Positions 8,396 to 17,288 of a DNA stretch of 64,000 nt are shown here, one piece after another; position 1 is the first letter of the stretch, and every line of letters begins with the position of its first letter. The stretch covers positions 4,698,091 to 4,762,090 of the forward strand of contig NZ_CP188257.1 of the NCBI RefSeq assembly GCF_049994355.1, given 5' to 3'. A program made the translations under genes and the position numbers. The stretch is from Angustibacter sp049994355. Its GTDB lineage: Bacteria; Actinomycetota; Actinomycetes; Actinomycetales; Angustibacteraceae. Below the pieces are notes generated by a model. The model was given only the letters and a program-made list of their open reading frames with translations. It ran no database searches and was not told the DNA's origin.

Positions 8396-10159
8396 GTGAG
8401 CGACCTGGCAGAAGCGCCCGAGGAGGGTGGCGAACCCGAGGTCAGCGACCGGTTCACCATCGGCATCGACTTCGGCACCCTTTCCGGGCGGGCGGTCGTG
8501 GTACGGGTCAGCGACGGCGCAGAGCTCGGCTCGGCCGTGCACGAGTACCCGCACGCGGTGATGGACGTCGCCCTCACCGCCGGGCCGTCGTCCCGGACCG
8601 ATCGGCCGGTGGCGCTCGCCCCGGCCTGGGCCCTGCAGGTTCCGGCCGACTACGTCGAGGTCCTCCAGCACGCCGTCCCGGCCGCCGTCCGCGCCGCCGG
8701 CATCGACCCGGCGCAGGTCATCGGACTGGGCACCGACTTCACCGCCTGCACGGTGCTTCCCGTGCTGGACGACGGCACCCCGTTGTGCGAGCTGCCCCAG
8801 TACGCCGACCGCCCGCACGCGTACGTCAAGCTCTGGAGGCACCACGCCGCCCAGCCGCACGCCGACCGCATCAACGAGCTGGCGCACGCTCGAGGCGAGA
8901 CCTGGATCGCCCGCTACGGGGGGCTGATCTCCAGCGAGTGGGAGTTCGCCAAGGGCCTGCAGTTGCTCGAGGAGGACGACGAGCTCTACCACCGCATGGA
9001 CCACTGGGTGGAGGCCGCGGACTGGATCATCTGGCAGCTGACCGACCGCTACGTGCGCAACGCCTGCACCGCCGGCTACAAGGGGATGCGCCAGGACGGG
9101 CGGTATCCCGACCGGGACTTCCTGGCGGCCCTGAACCCCGCCTTCGCCGGGTTCGTGGCGGACAAGCTCGACCACGAGATCGGGCAGCTCGCCGACGCGG
9201 CCGGCACGCTCAGCGCGCGCGCCGCCGCCTGGACCGGGCTGCCGGAGGGCATCGTCGTCGCGGTGGGCAACGTCGACGCGCACGTGACCGCGCCAGCCGC
9301 CCAGGCCACCCGACCGGGCCAGATGGTGGCGATCATGGGCACCTCGACCTGCCACGTGATGAGCCACGACGAGCTGGTCGATGTGCCGGGCATGTGCGGC
9401 GTGGTAGACGGGGGCATCGTCTCCGGCCTGTACGGGTACGAGGCCGGGCAGTCCGGCGTCGGGGACATCTTCGCCTGGTACGTGAAGAACCAGCTGCCCG
9501 ACCGCTTCGCCAAGGAGGCGACGGCCGCCGGGGTGTCCGTGCACGAGTACGTGACCGACCTGGCCTACTCCGAGCCGGTGGGCGCGCACGGGCTGGTGGC
9601 ACTGGACTGGCACTCGGGAAACCGGTCGGTGCTGGTCGACCACGACCTGTCCGGCGTCGTGGTCGGCCAGACCCTGGCGACCCGACCCGAGCAGGGCTAC
9701 CGGGCGCTGCTCGAGGCCACCGCGTTCGGCACCCGGGTCATCGTCGAGACGTTCGCTGCCGCCGGGGTGCCGGTCACCGAGTTCATCGTCGCCGGCGGGC
9801 TGCTGACGAACCGCCACCTCATGCAGACCTACGCCGACGTCCTGCGGTTGCCGATCTCCACCATCGCCAGCGAACAGGGTCCCGCGCTGGGCTCGGCGAT
9901 CCACGCCGCAGTGGCGGCCGGCGCGTATCCCGAGGTGCGGGCCGCGGCCTCGGCGATGGGTGCGGTCAACCTCGCGGCGTACACGCCGAACGAGGCCGAC
10001 GCAGCGGTGTACGACCGGCTCTACGACGAGTACCGGCAGCTGCACGACTGGTTCGGGCGCAACGGGAACCAGGCGATGAAGCGGCTGCGCGCGCTGGCTC
10101 GGGACGCTCTCGCCAGCCGGCCGGCGCAGGACGTGCCGGCCCCCGCAGGTGCGCCGTGA
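8396..10159 (+). CDS. araB: Ribulokinase
   Basis: Phosphorylates L-ribulose to L-ribulose-5-phosphate with ATP, the second step of bacterial L-arabinose catabolism. The protein has 587 residues, near the 560-580 usual for AraB, and belongs to the FGGY kinases: the N-terminal phosphate loop GIDFGTLSGR is at about residues 23-32 and the C-terminal FGGY signature region (AGGLLTNRHLMQTYADVL) is near 463. The start is GTG at 8396 with GGAGGAA five bases upstream. It is first in araB-araD-araA and overlaps araD by GTGA, so the set is one operon, probably repressed through the palindrome at 8319-8334. Confidence 0.95.
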   Translation: MSDLAEAPEEGGEPEVSDRFTIGIDFGTLSGRAVVVRVSDGAELGSAVHEYPHAVMDVALTAGPSSRTDRPVALAPAWALQVPADYVEVLQHAVPAAVRAAGIDPAQVIGLGTDFTACTVLPVLDDGTPLCELPQYADRPHAYVKLWRHHAAQPHADRINELAHARGETWIARYGGLISSEWEFAKGLQLLEEDDELYHRMDHWVEAADWIIWQLTDRYVRNACTAGYKGMRQDGRYPDRDFLAALNPAFAGFVADKLDHEIGQLADAAGTLSARAAAWTGLPEGIVVAVGNVDAHVTAPAAQATRPGQMVAIMGTSTCHVMSHDELVDVPGMCGVVDGGIVSGLYGYEAGQSGVGDIFAWYVKNQLPDRFAKEATAAGVSVHEYVTDLAYSEPVGAHGLVALDWHSGNRSVLVDHDLSGVVVGQTLATRPEQGYRALLEATAFGTRVIVETFAAAGVPVTEFIVAGGLLTNRHLMQTYADVLRLPISTIASEQGPALGSAIHAAVAAGAYPEVRAAASAMGAVNLAAYTPNEADAAVYDRLYDEYRQLHDWFGRNGNQAMKRLRALARDALASRPAQDVPAPAGAP

Positions 10160-10881
10160 GCGGGTTCGGCGCCGAGGTGCAGGCAGCCGTCGCGGCCGTT
10201 CGGGAGGACGTCGCGCAGTTGCACGCGGAGCTGGTCCGGTACGGGCTGGTGGCCTGGACGGGCGGTAACGTCTCGGGCCGCGTTCCGGGCGCCGACCTGT
10301 TCGTGATCAAGCCCTCCGGGGTCTCCTACGACGAGCTCTCGGCCGACCGGATGATCCTGTGCGACCTGGACGGGGCCGTCGTCCCCGGGACGCCGGGCAG
10401 CGAGCGCTCGCCGTCCAGCGACACGGCCGCGCACGCGTACGTCTACCGGCACCTGCCTGAGGTCGGCGGCGTCGTGCACACCCACTCGACGTTCGCGGTC
10501 GCCTGGGCCGCCCGCGGCGAGGAGATCCCGTGCGTCATCACCGGGATGGCCGACGAGTTCGGCGGGCCGATCCCGGTCGGCCCGTTCGCGGTGATCGGGG
10601 ACGACTCCATCGGGCGCGGCATCGTCGAGACGCTGCGGGGGCACCGGTCGCGGGCCGTGCTGATGCGCAACCACGGGCCGTTCACCATCGGCATCACCGC
10701 ACGGGACGCCGTCAAGGCCGCTGTGCTGACCGAGGACGTCGCGCGGACCGTGCACTACGCCCGGCAGGGCGGTGAGCCGGTGCCGATCCCGCAGGACGTG
10801 ATCGACCGTCTCTACGACCGCTACCAGAACGTCTACGGCCAGGCCACCGACGAACGCCGTCCCGCCGAACGAGAGAGCTGA
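10156..10881 (+). CDS. araD: L-ribulose-5-phosphate 4-epimerase
   Basis: Converts L-ribulose-5-phosphate to D-xylulose-5-phosphate, which enters the pentose phosphate pathway. It has 241 residues and is a class II aldolase/epimerase fold. Seen motifs are TGGNVSGR (about 35-42), the acidic/zinc-site region SSDTAAHAYVYRHLPE, the metal ligands in VVHTHSTFA and the third metal histidine in RNHGPF. The start GTG overlaps the araB stop. The downstream araA start follows after one base, so the three enzymes are co-translated. Confidence 0.95.
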   Translation: MSGFGAEVQAAVAAVREDVAQLHAELVRYGLVAWTGGNVSGRVPGADLFVIKPSGVSYDELSADRMILCDLDGAVVPGTPGSERSPSSDTAAHAYVYRHLPEVGGVVHTHSTFAVAWAARGEEIPCVITGMADEFGGPIPVGPFAVIGDDSIGRGIVETLRGHRSRAVLMRNHGPFTIGITARDAVKAAVLTEDVARTVHYARQGGEPVPIPQDVIDRLYDRYQNVYGQATDERRPAERES

Positions 10882-10882
10882 C

Positions 10883-12394
10883 ATGCCACCTTCCCCCATC
10901 GAGACCGCCCTGGACGGCTACGAGGTCTGGTTCGTCACGGGCAGCCAGACGTTGTACGGGGAGGAGACGCTCCGACAGGTCGCCGAGCAGTCACAGCAGA
11001 TCGCACAGGGGCTGAACGGCCTGCCGGTGCGCGTGGTCTGGCAGCCCGTGCTCACCGACCCGGACGGCATCCGCCGGCTCGCGCTGGAGGCGAACGCCCG
11101 GGACGAGGTCGTCGGCCTGATCGCCTGGATGCACACGTTCAGCCCGGCCAAGATGTGGATCGGTGGCCTGGACGCGCTGCGCAAACCGTTGCTGCACCTG
11201 CACACCCAGGCGAACGTCGAGCTGCCCTGGGCCGAGATCGACTTCGACTTCATGAACCTCAACCAGGCGGCGCACGGGGACCGGGAGTTCGGCTACATCC
11301 AGACCCGGCTCGGGGTCGCGCGCAAGACGGTCGTCGGGCACGTGTCCAGCACCGTGGTGCTCGGCCAGGTCGAGGACTGGCAACGTGCGGCCGCCGGCTG
11401 GGCGGCCGCGCACTCGCTCAAGCTGGCCCGCTTCGGCGACAACATGCGGTTCGTCGCGGTCACCGAGGGCGACAAGACCGAGGCCGAGCTGCGGTTCGGC
11501 GTCCAGGTGAACACCTGGGGGGTCAACGAGCTCGCCGACGCGGTGGCCGCGGCGACCGACTCGGACGTCGATGCGCTGGTGTCGGAGTACGTGGACAGCT
11601 ACCAGGTCGCCGCCGAGCTGCTGCCCAGCGGGGACCGCCACCAGTCGCTGCGGGACGGCGCGGCGATCGAGCTGGGCCTGCGCTCGTTCCTCGAGACCGG
11701 CGGGTTCGGCGCCTTCACCACGAGCTTCGAGGATCTGGGCGCGCTGCGGCAGCTGCCCGGCCTGGCCGTGCAACGGCTGATGGCCGAGGGCTACGGCTTC
11801 GGCGCCGAGGGCGACTGGAAGACGGCCATCCTGGTCCGAGTCGCGAACGTCATGGGTGCCGGGCTGCCGGGCGGCGCGAGCCTGATGGAGGACTACACCT
11901 ACGACCTAGTCGAGGGGCACGAGCGGGTTCTCGGCGCGCACATGCTCGAGGTGTCCCCGTCCCTGACCACCGCCACGCCGAGGCTGGAGGTCCACCCGCT
12001 CGGCATCGGCGGCAGGGACGACCCGGTGCGACTGGTGTTCACCGCGGACCCGGGACCGGCCCTGGTGGTCGCCCTGTCCGACATGCGCGACCGGTTCCGG
12101 CTGGTCGCCAACGTGGTGCAGAACGTCGAGGCTCCGGACCTGCCCAAGCTCCCGGTCGGGCGGGCGGTCTGGACGCCGGAGCCGAACTTCGCCACCGCTG
12201 CCGGCTGCTGGCTGGCCGCGGGCGGGGCCCACCACACAGTCATGACGACCGCGGTCGGCATCGAGGTGTGGCGGGACTTCGCCGAGATCGCCCGGACCGA
12301 GCTGCTGGTGATCGACGACTCGACCACGCTGCACGGCTTCGCGCGCGAGCTGCGCTGGAACCAGGCGTACTACCGGCTGGCCGGCGGCATCTGA
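10883..12394 (+). CDS. araA: L-arabinose isomerase
   Basis: Isomerises L-arabinose to L-ribulose in the cytoplasm, using a Mn2+-type divalent cation. The 503 residues match the usual AraA length. The N-terminal WFVTGSQTLYG is characteristic, and the four metal ligands of the family can be placed in EGDWKTA (about residue 308), LMEDYTY (about 336), GAHMLEV (about 353) and GGAHHTV (about 449). The ATG is one base after the araD stop and GAGAG lies just upstream. It is the last gene of the operon and converges on the GTPase gene at 12492-14519, with only 97 bases between the two stops. Confidence 0.96.
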   Translation: MPPSPIETALDGYEVWFVTGSQTLYGEETLRQVAEQSQQIAQGLNGLPVRVVWQPVLTDPDGIRRLALEANARDEVVGLIAWMHTFSPAKMWIGGLDALRKPLLHLHTQANVELPWAEIDFDFMNLNQAAHGDREFGYIQTRLGVARKTVVGHVSSTVVLGQVEDWQRAAAGWAAAHSLKLARFGDNMRFVAVTEGDKTEAELRFGVQVNTWGVNELADAVAAATDSDVDALVSEYVDSYQVAAELLPSGDRHQSLRDGAAIELGLRSFLETGGFGAFTTSFEDLGALRQLPGLAVQRLMAEGYGFGAEGDWKTAILVRVANVMGAGLPGGASLMEDYTYDLVEGHERVLGAHMLEVSPSLTTATPRLEVHPLGIGGRDDPVRLVFTADPGPALVVALSDMRDRFRLVANVVQNVEAPDLPKLPVGRAVWTPEPNFATAAGCWLAAGGAHHTVMTTAVGIEVWRDFAEIARTELLVIDDSTTLHGFARELRWNQAYYRLAGGI

Positions 12395-12491
12395 GCCAGA
12401 GGCAGCCATGACGCCGCGCCGGGTCCTAGCGGTGGCCCTCGGATGTCGGCGTAGTGGCCCTCGCCGGTCGACATTCACCGCCGGTGGCTCC

Positions 12492-14519
12492 TCAGGTGCG
12501 CGCCATCGGCCAGCTGCGGCCGCTGGCCCGCGCCGTCACGCGTAGGTAGCGGTCCGGGTCGGTCGGGTCGTCGTCCGTGCGCGGTCGCTCGGGGGACGGG
12601 CCGACGACCGGCTGATGCGAGTCGAACGCCGTGGTCAGGGACCCCTCGCCGCGGGTGAGGTCCGGCACCTGCTGGAACAGCTCGTGCACCCGCCCGGCTG
12701 GCAGCATGCCCTCGATCAGCAGTCCGGTCCGCGATGCGCGGGTGGCCAGCGGGACGGCGCGGAACGCGGGAAGCGCGGTGAGGACCGCGCGCTGGGCCGC
12801 CTCCGGAGCCTCCAGCTGGAAGCGGTGCATCGGCTCGCAGACCAGCGTGCCCGCCCTGAGCAATGCGGTCATCAGCACCAGGGGCGTCAGGTAACGGAAG
12901 TCCGCTGCCGTGCTGGAGATGCTCTTGGTGAACGCAGCGTGGCCGATGCTGTGCCGGCCCCAGTATCCGCTGTGCGTCATGGTCAGCCGGCAGTCCGGGA
13001 CCTGCCAGCCGTGCGGGCCTTGCAGCAGCGCGGTCGCGGCGGAGTCCTCGACCGCGGCGAAGAACGCCGCTGGCATGGAGCCGCGCTCGACCTCCAGGTC
13101 CAGCCGGACGCCGCTGCCGACCGGGGCCGGCTCGACCCGCAGTCCGACGCCCGCCAGGTAGGGGTTCGTCGCCCAGCCGATCAGCTCGACCGCCGCACCG
13201 GTGCCAACCACACGCTCGATGCACAACGGCGTCGAACGGGTGAAGGAGACCGCGACGCCGTACTCGGACTCCAGCAGGCCGGCGATGACCTCCTTCTGCA
13301 CCTCCCCGTAGAGCGAGACGGACAGCTGGCCGCGGGCGTCGTCCTGCCGGACGTCGATCAGCGGGTCCTGCTCGGCCAGCTGGGTCAGGCCCTGGTGAAG
13401 CTGCGAACGTTGCCGCGGGTCCACCGCCGAGACGACGGTCTCCAGCGAGGGTCGGGCGAACTCGTGCACGCCGCGGCGCGGCGCCGGGTCGGTGCCGATC
13501 CGGTCGCCGATGCGGGCGGTCTCCCAACCTCGCACCATTGCGATCTGGCCAGCCGCGACGGCGTCGACGTCGACCAGCTCACCGTCGACGAACACCTTCA
13601 GGGCCGTCACCTTCGCCGGCCCCCCGCGGCCCAGATCCACCCGGTCGCGCACGTGCACGGTGCCGGCGCCGAGCGTGAGGTAGACCAGCTTCTCCGCTGC
13701 CGGGCCGCGCTCGACCTTGAAGACGGACCCGGACGCCGCGCCCTCGGCGTCCGCGTCGTGCACCGGTAGCAGGGTCGCGAGCAGCTCGAGGAGCTCGCGA
13801 ACGCCCGCCCCGGTGATCGCCGAGCCGAACAGCACGGGGTGCAGCGTGCCTCGGCGCGCGTGGCTGCGCAGCTGTTGCTGCAGAATGGAATGCGGCACCT
13901 GACTCGTCCCGTCGGTGGCGGCCTCCAGCACCCCGTCGTCCACCGCCGCGACCACCTCGAGCGTCGACTCGTAGGCGGCCGGGCCGTCCAAGGACTCGGC
14001 CACCACCTGGGCGGCCGGTGTACCGGCGCCGTTGACCCGTTGCAGCGCAACGCTTTGTGGTGCCAGCCGCCGGCGCAGGTCGTCGACCACCTGGGCCGGG
14101 CGGGCACCCATCCGGTCGACCTTGTTCACGAAGAACGTGGTGGGAATGCCCAGCCGGTGCAGCGCCCGGTACAGGACCACGGTCTGCGCCTGCACACCCT
14201 CAACAGCCGATACCACGAGCACCGCGCCGTCCAGCACGGTGAGGGCGCGCTCGACCTCAGCGATGAAGTCCGAGTGCCCCGGGGTGTCGATCAGGTTGAC
14301 GGTGACGTCGCCGCCCTGGTCGTGGACGACGAAGGACGCGACGGCAGCGCGGATCGTGATGCCGCGCCGACGTTCGAGCTCCATCGTGTCGGTTCGGGTG
14401 CTGCCGGCATCGACACTGCCCGGCTCGTCGAGGACACCCGCCTCGTAGAGCAGCCGCTCTGTCAGGCTGGTCTTGCCAGCGTCAACATGCGCGACGATCC
14501 CTAGATTCAACGTACGCAA
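12492..14519 (-). CDS. Ribosome-protection-type translational GTPase (Tet(M)/OtrA-like)
   Basis: EF-G-like GTPase of 675 residues. The G domain has AHVDAGKT (G1, about residues 10-17), DTPGH (G3) and NKVD (G4), followed by EF-G domains II to V; the length and the N-terminus (LNLGIVAHVDAGKTSLTERLLYEAG) match tetracycline ribosomal-protection proteins rather than EF-G itself. Proteins of this family remove tetracyclines from the 30S A site. In actinomycetes, chromosomal copies such as OtrA are common, and some have other or unknown roles. The start appears to be TTG at 14519. There are no mobile genes next to it and its base composition resembles its neighbours, so it is probably an intrinsic gene. 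Resistance is a family-based inference only. Confidence 0.88.
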   Translation of the reverse strand: MRTLNLGIVAHVDAGKTSLTERLLYEAGVLDEPGSVDAGSTRTDTMELERRRGITIRAAVASFVVHDQGGDVTVNLIDTPGHSDFIAEVERALTVLDGAVLVVSAVEGVQAQTVVLYRALHRLGIPTTFFVNKVDRMGARPAQVVDDLRRRLAPQSVALQRVNGAGTPAAQVVAESLDGPAAYESTLEVVAAVDDGVLEAATDGTSQVPHSILQQQLRSHARRGTLHPVLFGSAITGAGVRELLELLATLLPVHDADAEGAASGSVFKVERGPAAEKLVYLTLGAGTVHVRDRVDLGRGGPAKVTALKVFVDGELVDVDAVAAGQIAMVRGWETARIGDRIGTDPAPRRGVHEFARPSLETVVSAVDPRQRSQLHQGLTQLAEQDPLIDVRQDDARGQLSVSLYGEVQKEVIAGLLESEYGVAVSFTRSTPLCIERVVGTGAAVELIGWATNPYLAGVGLRVEPAPVGSGVRLDLEVERGSMPAAFFAAVEDSAATALLQGPHGWQVPDCRLTMTHSGYWGRHSIGHAAFTKSISSTAADFRYLTPLVLMTALLRAGTLVCEPMHRFQLEAPEAAQRAVLTALPAFRAVPLATRASRTGLLIEGMLPAGRVHELFQQVPDLTRGEGSLTTAFDSHQPVVGPSPERPRTDDDPTDPDRYLRVTARASGRSWPMART

Positions 14520-14663
14520 CAGCCTTCACGTCCATCCCACTGGTGGTGACAACCGGTCGGGGCGTGAAAGCTGCTCGCACTGGAACTCCTGGTGGTCGGT
14601 GGCGGCGTGTGCTCAACGAGGGCACCACAGATCCGCGGCCCGGCGCCAGCCAATTTCCGTTGG

Positions 14664-15917
14664 CTAGGCCACCGACGGGGCGCGGCCGCGGGGGATGCGG
14701 GAGGCGGCCAGCGCGCCGAGAGCCAGGCACGACAGCGCCACCGCGACGGTCACGCCACGGGCCGGCCACCACTCGCACAGCTGGCCGGCCGCGAACGACC
14801 CGAGTGCGATGGCACCGACGTTGACCTGGTCGCTGACCCCGAACACCCGCGCCACCGCGTCCTGGCGGGCCGCGCGCTGCAGGGCAGTCACCGCGACGAC
14901 CTCGATGACCATCGTCGCAGCCCCCGCCAGCGCGAGCAGCACTACGGCCGGGCCTGCCGAGCCGATCGTGGCGAACCCGACGACGGCCAGGCAGAACCAT
15001 CCCAGCACCAACATCAGGGACCGGTCGGTCCGGTTGCGGTTCGCCACCCGGTTGACGACGAGGAGGGCCGCGAGCGCCCCCACGGTCAGCGCCGCGTTCA
15101 GCCACCCCGGCGCCGCGGCTCCGACCAGCAGCATGCCGACCAGCAGGTAGCCGTAGAGGAAGTTGTTGGCCACCGCGACCGCCAGGGGCCATCGCAGACC
15201 ACGCCCGGTGAACACGTCACGGGCCCCGTCCACCACGTCTCGGACCCAGCCGGTCGAGGCTCGTCCGGACGCCGCCAGACGAGGCACGCGCATTGCGACG
15301 ACGGCGGCCACCGCGAAGGCCGCGGCCGCTCCGGCGATCGTGGTCCGGGGCTGCCAGCCGATCAGGAGGACGAGCCCGAGCACCCCTGGGCTGCACATCC
15401 AGGCGAGGTTCTCGACCGCGGTCACCAGCGCGTTCGCGGCGGGAAGCTGCACGCTCGGCACGCACTGCGGGGCCACCGCGGCCAGTGCCGGGTAGGACGG
15501 CGTCGCGCACACCGCGGCGAGCGCCGAGACGGCGACCAGCAACGGCACCGGCGAGCCGGCCAGCAGACCGCCGAGCACCAGGATGCTTGCGACACAGCGG
15601 ATGACGGCGGACCAGGCGAGCACCTGACGTGCCGGACGCCGTCCGGCCAGCGCACCGGCCAGGCCGGAGAACAGGGCGTACGGCGCGAAGCCGAGGGAGA
15701 CGGCGACCGCGACCCAGATCCCCGACGACGTGCGCTCCAGCACCTCGAGCCCCACGGCGAGGGTCAGCACCACCTGGGCGCAGGTGGCCAGCGCGTGTGC
15801 GATGAGCAGGCGGCGCAAGGGGCGGGACGCCAGGACGACGGTGAAGCGCGCAGCTGGTGGTTCCCCCTCGACGGCTGTCGGCGAGGTGGGTGCGGCGAGG
15901 ACCGGCTCGGCGCTCAC
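14664..15917 (-). CDS. MFS transporter
   Basis: Major facilitator superfamily carrier of 417 residues with about twelve hydrophobic segments and a GRRPAR loop between segments 2 and 3. It resembles DHA3-type drug or metabolite exporters (MFS_3). The start GTG at 15917 overlaps the TGA of the upstream decarboxylase gene (GTGA), so the two products are made together. This suggests export of the decarboxylation product or a derivative, but the substrate is not known. Confidence 0.88.
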   Translation of the reverse strand: MSAEPVLAAPTSPTAVEGEPPAARFTVVLASRPLRRLLIAHALATCAQVVLTLAVGLEVLERTSSGIWVAVAVSLGFAPYALFSGLAGALAGRRPARQVLAWSAVIRCVASILVLGGLLAGSPVPLLVAVSALAAVCATPSYPALAAVAPQCVPSVQLPAANALVTAVENLAWMCSPGVLGLVLLIGWQPRTTIAGAAAAFAVAAVVAMRVPRLAASGRASTGWVRDVVDGARDVFTGRGLRWPLAVAVANNFLYGYLLVGMLLVGAAAPGWLNAALTVGALAALLVVNRVANRNRTDRSLMLVLGWFCLAVVGFATIGSAGPAVVLLALAGAATMVIEVVAVTALQRAARQDAVARVFGVSDQVNVGAIALGSFAAGQLCEWWPARGVTVAVALSCLALGALAASRIPRGRAPSVA

Positions 15918-17092
15918 GTGAACACCTCGCGCAGCGGCGCGAACCCGTTGAACCCGACGGTCGAGTAGGTCGCGGTGTACGCGCCGGTCGAGTGGAACAG
16001 CAGCCGGTCCCCCGGCTGCAGCGACGTCGGCAGCTGGTACGGGTGCTCGACGTAGAGGACGTCGAGGCTGTCGCAGGTCGGTCCGGCGAGCACTGCCGGC
16101 TGCGTCCGGCCGGCCAGCGGGGCGCCATCCCGGACCGCCTCGACCCGGTACCGGATGCCCTCGCCGACCGTCTCGACCAGGCCGGTGAACACGCCGGCGT
16201 CCAGGTAGACCCAGCGCAACCCGGCGCGCTCGCTGACCAGCAGGACCTCGGTCTCGAGCACGCCGGCCTCGGCGACCATGGCCCGTCCCGGCTCCGCCAT
16301 CAGCTCGGGGACGTCGGGGCCGAGGAAGCGGGCGACGGCCTGCCGGATCCCGGCGCCGTACACCGCGAGCGATGCGGTGGGTTCGCGCATCGCGGCCGGC
16401 AGACCACCACCGAGGTCGACGACGGCAAGGTCGGCGCCGTGCGCCCGTGCCACCTCGCGCAGCCGGGCGGCGGCCGCCACGGGCTCAGTCCAGGCCAGCG
16501 GGTCGCTCTGCTGACTGCCAACGTGGAACGCCACGCCGACGCGATGGCCGGACCGGATGGCCTGCACGAGCAGGTCGGCAGCGACGTCCGGCGGGCAGCC
16601 GAACTTGCCGCCGAGCGCCCAGCCCGCGCCCTGGCCGGAGGTGGTGATCCGCACCATGGCCAGCGATCCCGGCGCGTGCTCGGTGAGCTTGGCCAGCTCG
16701 CCTGGCGAGTCGAAGGTGAACCGGCGGACGCCGACCTCGTGGGCGTAGGCGATGTCGGCCGCCCGCTTGACCGTGTTCCCGTAGGACATGTCCGCGGCCG
16801 CTCCACCGGCGCGCAGCACCGCCTCGATCTCGCCGCGGCTCGCGACGTCCCAGCGACAGCCCGCCCGGGCCAGCGCACGCAGCACCGGGCGGGCCGGGTT
16901 GGCCTTGACCGCATAGTGCAGCTGGACGCCGGGCAGCGCCCGCCGCAGAGCGGCGAGCTGGCGGAGCACGATCGCGGTGTCCACCCGGACAACCGGGGTC
17001 TGGCTGAGTACCTGCGGCGCCGCGACCGGGCGCGAGGTGACGGGCTGGACGGGCAACAGCGGCGACGCGAGGTCGACGGGCTGGGCGGACAT
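15914..17092 (-). CDS. PLP-dependent ornithine/diaminopimelate decarboxylase family protein
   Basis: Fold-type III PLP enzyme of 392 residues. The PLP lysine lies in YAVKANP (K63). The His of AFHVGSQ stacks on PLP, DLGGGLP is the glycine-rich phosphate loop and EPGRAMV contacts the phosphate. Near the C-terminus GPTCDSLD has the catalytic Cys-Asp pair typical of ornithine decarboxylases, and the final aromatic residues (STVGFNGF) fit the family. Ornithine to putrescine is the best guess; lysine, arginine or diaminopimelate remain possible. The ATG at 17092 has AGGAGG six bases upstream, preferred over longer frames. The gene is translationally coupled to an MFS carrier. Confidence 0.85.
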   Translation of the reverse strand: MSAQPVDLASPLLPVQPVTSRPVAAPQVLSQTPVVRVDTAIVLRQLAALRRALPGVQLHYAVKANPARPVLRALARAGCRWDVASRGEIEAVLRAGGAAADMSYGNTVKRAADIAYAHEVGVRRFTFDSPGELAKLTEHAPGSLAMVRITTSGQGAGWALGGKFGCPPDVAADLLVQAIRSGHRVGVAFHVGSQQSDPLAWTEPVAAAARLREVARAHGADLAVVDLGGGLPAAMREPTASLAVYGAGIRQAVARFLGPDVPELMAEPGRAMVAEAGVLETEVLLVSERAGLRWVYLDAGVFTGLVETVGEGIRYRVEAVRDGAPLAGRTQPAVLAGPTCDSLDVLYVEHPYQLPTSLQPGDRLLFHSTGAYTATYSTVGFNGFAPLREVFT

Positions 17093-17288
17093 GAGCGCCT
17101 CCTGCGGGCGGGCGCGGCGAGACGCCGGGGGATGTCCTTGCAGAGGAAAGGAGCGACGTCCGGCGCCGCCTGATACGCCGCGCCGGGACCGGCGGAAACC
17201 CGTAGGCCGCTCCCAACCGCCTCGCAGGAGTTCCCCAGGAAGCGGCTGGACAGTACTGGGGACACGCTTCTTCGAGAAAGGCCCGGTC

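Noticed and set aside
12395..12491. Terminator between araA and the GTPase gene
   Set aside because: Only a 6-bp inverted pair (ATGTCG/CGACAT) and a direct repeat of GTGGCCCTCG were seen; too weak to call.
12492..14519. Acquired tetracycline resistance gene
   Set aside because: The protein is a ribosome-protection-type GTPase, but there are no mobile elements, and composition matches the core genome; called as a probable intrinsic homologue.
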